The translations under genes and the position numbers were made by a program. Source: Phaeobacter sp. A36a-5a (GTDB lineage Bacteria; Pseudomonadota; Alphaproteobacteria; Rhodobacterales; Rhodobacteraceae). From it: a DNA stretch of 64,000 nt. Under the pieces are notes generated by a model. That model searched no databases and was not told the origin of the DNA. It was given only the letters and a program-made list of their open reading frames with translations. The DNA lies in assembly GCF_037911135.1 (NCBI RefSeq), contig NZ_JBBLYU010000001.1, forward strand, positions 930,001 to 994,000, given 5' to 3'. Below are positions 61,683 to 64,000 of the stretch, piece after piece (within the stretch, counting starts at the first letter, position 1; each line of letters begins with the position of its first letter).

Positions 61683-62903
61683 TCAGGCGGCAGCGGCCCC
61701 CATGGTGTCGGCCATCGCAGACAGCAGCACAGTGGCGATCACATCGAGTTCGTCGCGGCTGAGGCGCACCGGCAGGCGCACATCGCAGGCCTGCATCAGC
61801 ATGGCGCGGGTCTGCGGCAGCTCGGGGATATCGCGCAGGAATTGCCAGTTCCAGAAAGCGCGGGCGTTGTCTTCGGAGAGGCCGAAGATCTGCACCTTGA
61901 CGCCCCGCGCCTCGGCTGCGGCGGCAAAGCGGTTGATCTCCTCGCTGCTCATATCGACCAGGTTGAACTGGATCGAATCCGGCGCGCGCTGTTCCGGCGG
62001 CAATGGGGCAGGCACGTCGATATGCGGCGAGCGGTTGAGCTGATCTGCGACATAGTCGTGGTTCTTCAGCCCGTCGCGCACCCGGCGCGCCAGTTCGGGC
62101 AGCTGCGGGCGGATCACGGCGGCCGACAGGTTGCTCATCCGCAGGTTATAAAGCGGCAGCTGGTTCTGCCATTTCGCAAAGGCCTGCTCGAGCGCGCCGG
62201 TGTTGTCGCCGGGGGCGGATTTGTGTTTTTTCCAGTTGTGCTCATAGGCGCCGGACATGATCACGGCGCGGGCGACCAGATCGGCATCATCGGTAACCAG
62301 GATACCGCCTTCGCCGGCGTTGATCATCTTGTAGGACTGGAACGAGAAGCAGCCGATGGCGCCCAGCGTGCCGATATTGCGGCCATGCCAGGTGGTGCCC
62401 AGCGAATGGGCGGCATCCTCAATCACCGGAATGTCGCGCGCGCTGCAGAGCGCCATGATCGCATCCATATCGGAGGTATGGCCGCGCATATGGCTGATGA
62501 TCACAGCCTGCACATCCCCCAGCTTGGCCTCGAAATCGGCCATGTCGATCCGGTAGTTGGCCCCCACCTCGCAAAGGACCGGCACGCAATCGGCGTGGAC
62601 AATCGACGAGGGCACGGCCGCAAAGGTGAAGCCGGGGATCAGCACCCGGGCATCGCGGGGCAGGTCCAGCGCCTTCAGCGACAGGAACAGCGCCGCAGAG
62701 CAGGAGGAGACCGCCAGCGCGTATTTGCTGCCAAGGAGCTGGGCAAATTCCTCTTCCAGCAGCGCAACCGGCGCATCCTGCGGCGCGGTGTAGCGGAACA
62801 GATCGCCAGACTGCATCAGGGCGTCAATGGCGGCGCGGGCGGCCTCCGGGATCGGTTCTGCCTGATGGACGTTCGGGACTTGCGACGGGGATGCCTGGCT
62901 CAT
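61683..62903 (-). CDS. DegT/DnrJ/EryC1/StrS-family aminotransferase
   Basis: A PLP-dependent aminotransferase of 406 residues. The PLP-Lys is Lys192 in FQSYKMINAGEGG; Asp163 (IEDAAHSLG) contacts the pyridine. LGSKYALAVSSCSAALFLSLKAL and VLIPGFTFAAVPSSIVHA are the family's early blocks. These enzymes normally aminate a sugar nucleotide, but no other sugar-nucleotide genes are here, so the role is unclear. It follows the FAD oxidoreductase gene on the same strand with a terminator-like hairpin between. Confidence 0.88.
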   Translation of the reverse strand: MSQASPSQVPNVHQAEPIPEAARAAIDALMQSGDLFRYTAPQDAPVALLEEEFAQLLGSKYALAVSSCSAALFLSLKALDLPRDARVLIPGFTFAAVPSSIVHADCVPVLCEVGANYRIDMADFEAKLGDVQAVIISHMRGHTSDMDAIMALCSARDIPVIEDAAHSLGTTWHGRNIGTLGAIGCFSFQSYKMINAGEGGILVTDDADLVARAVIMSGAYEHNWKKHKSAPGDNTGALEQAFAKWQNQLPLYNLRMSNLSAAVIRPQLPELARRVRDGLKNHDYVADQLNRSPHIDVPAPLPPEQRAPDSIQFNLVDMSSEEINRFAAAAEARGVKVQIFGLSEDNARAFWNWQFLRDIPELPQTRAMLMQACDVRLPVRLSRDELDVIATVLLSAMADTMGAAAA

Positions 62904-62942
62904 ATTTCAAAATCCTGAATCTACCTTTCCAAAAACATAAAT

Positions 62943-62964
62943 GCTTGGCGCAAAAATGCCAAGC
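62943..62964 (-). terminator. Hairpin between oxidoreductase and aminotransferase genes
   Basis: GCTTGGC (62943-62949) pairs with GCCAAGC (62958-62964). On the minus strand it is followed by ATTTATGTTTTT, so it can terminate the oxidoreductase message. Confidence 0.6.
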
Positions 62965-63071
62965 CTCGCCCGCGGGATCGGCAGGTTTTGGCGGAAAATT
63001 TCACAGAACTGTTGCTTTGGCAGCGGGCGTGATCTGCGGGGGTGAGCCCCTGTGGCCTGGGCCGCGCAGGA

Positions 63072-64000
63072 TCAGACGCCGATCCGGTCGCGCAGCGCAT
63101 ACCAGGTCATCGCCAGCGCCAGCAGGGGGCTGCGCATGGCGGTTCCGCCGGGAAAGGCGGGGGCGGGTACGCGGGCCATGGTATCAAAGCCGTCGCTCTC
63201 TCCGGCGATGGCCTGCGCCATCAACTGGCCTGCATGGGTGGCGGTGCCGACGCCATGGCCGGAATACCCCGAGGCCGAGAGCACATTGGGCGCCAGCCGC
63301 ACCAGATAGGGCATCCGTTTCATGGTGATCGCGAGGGTGCCGCCCCAGGCGTAGTCGATCTTCACATCGCGGAGATGCGGAAAGATCTGGACCATCGGCT
63401 TGCGCACGGTGGCGGCGATATCGCTGGGGAAGCGGTAGCCATAGCTTTCACCACCGCCGAACAGCAGGCGGCCGTCATGGCTGAGCCGGAAATAGTTCAC
63501 CACAAATTTGCTGTCGGCCACCGCCACATCGCGGGCCAGTACCCGCGCGGTTTCGGCGCCAAGCGGCGCGGTCGCGGCGATGAAATTGTTGATCGGCATC
63601 ACCCGCGCCGCCACGCGGCGGTTGAGCCCGCCGAGATAGCCGTTGCAGGCCAGCACCAGCTGATCGGCAACGACCTCCCCCGCCGCGGTGCGCAGCCGGA
63701 TCTGCTTGCCCTCGTCGATGTTCAGAACCTCGCTGCCCTCACAGATCCGCACACCGGCTGCCGCAGCGGCACGGGCGAGGCCAAGCGCGTATTTCAACGG
63801 GTGCAGATGCGCCGCCCCCATATCGAGAGAGCCGCCGACATAGGCGGGCGAGGGGCAGATCGCCTGCAAACCATCGTGATCCAGGGCGGTGATCTCCTGG
63901 TAACCATAGCGGTTTTGCAGATGCTCCACATAGCGGTGTTCGTGGTCGACCTCGCCCTTTGAGAAACAGGCATGGGCAATGCCGGGCTTCAGATGGCAGT
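63072..64000 (-). CDS. FAD-dependent oxidoreductase, gamma-glutamylputrescine oxidase-like (5' end beyond the window)
   Basis: The frame is open to base 64000, so the N-terminus is missing; about 308 codons are present, out of about 430 expected. It has ALGLARAAAAAGVRICEGSEV, DQLVLACNGYLGGLNRRVAARVMPINNFIAATAPLG and FGGGESYGYRFPSDI, typical of the DAO family, and SASGYSGHGVGTATHAGQLMAQAIAGE at the C-terminal FAD site. The motif set resembles PuuB/OrdL-type amine oxidases. No putrescine genes are visible nearby. Confidence 0.82.
   Translation of the reverse strand, partial: CHLKPGIAHACFSKGEVDHEHRYVEHLQNRYGYQEITALDHDGLQAICPSPAYVGGSLDMGAAHLHPLKYALGLARAAAAAGVRICEGSEVLNIDEGKQIRLRTAAGEVVADQLVLACNGYLGGLNRRVAARVMPINNFIAATAPLGAETARVLARDVAVADSKFVVNYFRLSHDGRLLFGGGESYGYRFPSDIAATVRKPMVQIFPHLRDVKIDYAWGGTLAITMKRMPYLVRLAPNVLSASGYSGHGVGTATHAGQLMAQAIAGESDGFDTMARVPAPAFPGGTAMRSPLLALAMTWYALRDRIGV

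Overview
The window is a chromosomal segment of an alphaproteobacterium, most likely a member of the Roseobacter group (Rhodobacteraceae, close to Phaeobacter/Ruegeria). Reasons: high-GC coding with strong G/C third positions, the gene order dnaB-pyrE-pyrC and yceD-rpmF-plsX-fabH-ihfA-merR, a DksA with a depleted zinc finger, a double-length dCTP deaminase and several small lineage-type proteins. Genes are closely packed on both strands. I saw no insertion sequence, prophage, CRISPR array or rRNA. There is one tRNA, tRNA-Pro(GGG).

Layout. 0-5.9 kb (minus strand): replicative helicase dnaB (end cut by the window), pyrE and pyrC for pyrimidine synthesis, a conserved hypothetical and a glycosyltransferase. 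6.2-10.5 kb (plus): a MoxR AAA ATPase with a CoxE-type vWA partner, then an OmpA-like protein with a very long Ala/Glu-rich linker. 10.6-17.7 kb: rsgA, then a second vWA/MoxR pair whose halves are separated by a small membrane protein, a DUF2927 lipoprotein, a candidate RelE-like/XRE toxin-antitoxin operon and an alpha/beta hydrolase. 17.9-21.1 kb: dksA, a flavin monooxygenase, a cold-shock protein and exonuclease III. 21.5-23.1 kb: an 83-residue protein with three FSSGS motifs followed by a 409-residue partner of unknown function; this is the least explained unit in the window. 23.2-31.6 kb: erpA-type Fe-S protein, dGTPase, YciI protein, argS, and the run SPOR protein-nagZ-scpA-scpB. 31.6-39.8 kb (minus): dCTP deaminase, tRNA-Pro, a 1067-residue MerR-type regulator, ihfA, fabH, plsX, rpmF and yceD. 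39.8-46.4 kb: bamE, olsB-like acyltransferase, ABC-F ATPase, sugar O-acetyltransferase, GFA protein, an SDR with a TetR-type palindrome upstream, and a GNAT protein. 46.7-53.1 kb: tyrS and divergent anmK, a cupin, selO, an EamA transporter and an EEP-family hydrolase. 53.2-58.6 kb: DEAD-box helicase, a Fur/Mur-family regulator, a second EamA transporter, enolase with two LacI-type operator-like sites, and an AhpD-like protein. 58.8-64 kb: two small lipoproteins, a GNAT/nucleoside hydrolase pair, a DegT-type aminotransferase and a truncated FAD oxidoreductase.

How they fit together. Most of the window is core housekeeping: replication and chromosome segregation (dnaB, scpAB, ihfA, xth), nucleotide metabolism (pyrE, pyrC, dcd, dgt, nucleoside hydrolase), phospholipid and outer-membrane biogenesis (plsX, fabH, olsB, bamE), peptidoglycan recycling (nagZ, anmK), translation (argS, tyrS, rpmF, rsgA, tRNA-Pro) and glycolysis (eno). 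The accessory or poorly understood material is concentrated at 4-9 kb, 11.9-17.7 kb and 21.4-23.1 kb. All functional calls come from reading motifs in translated sequence; no database search was run.
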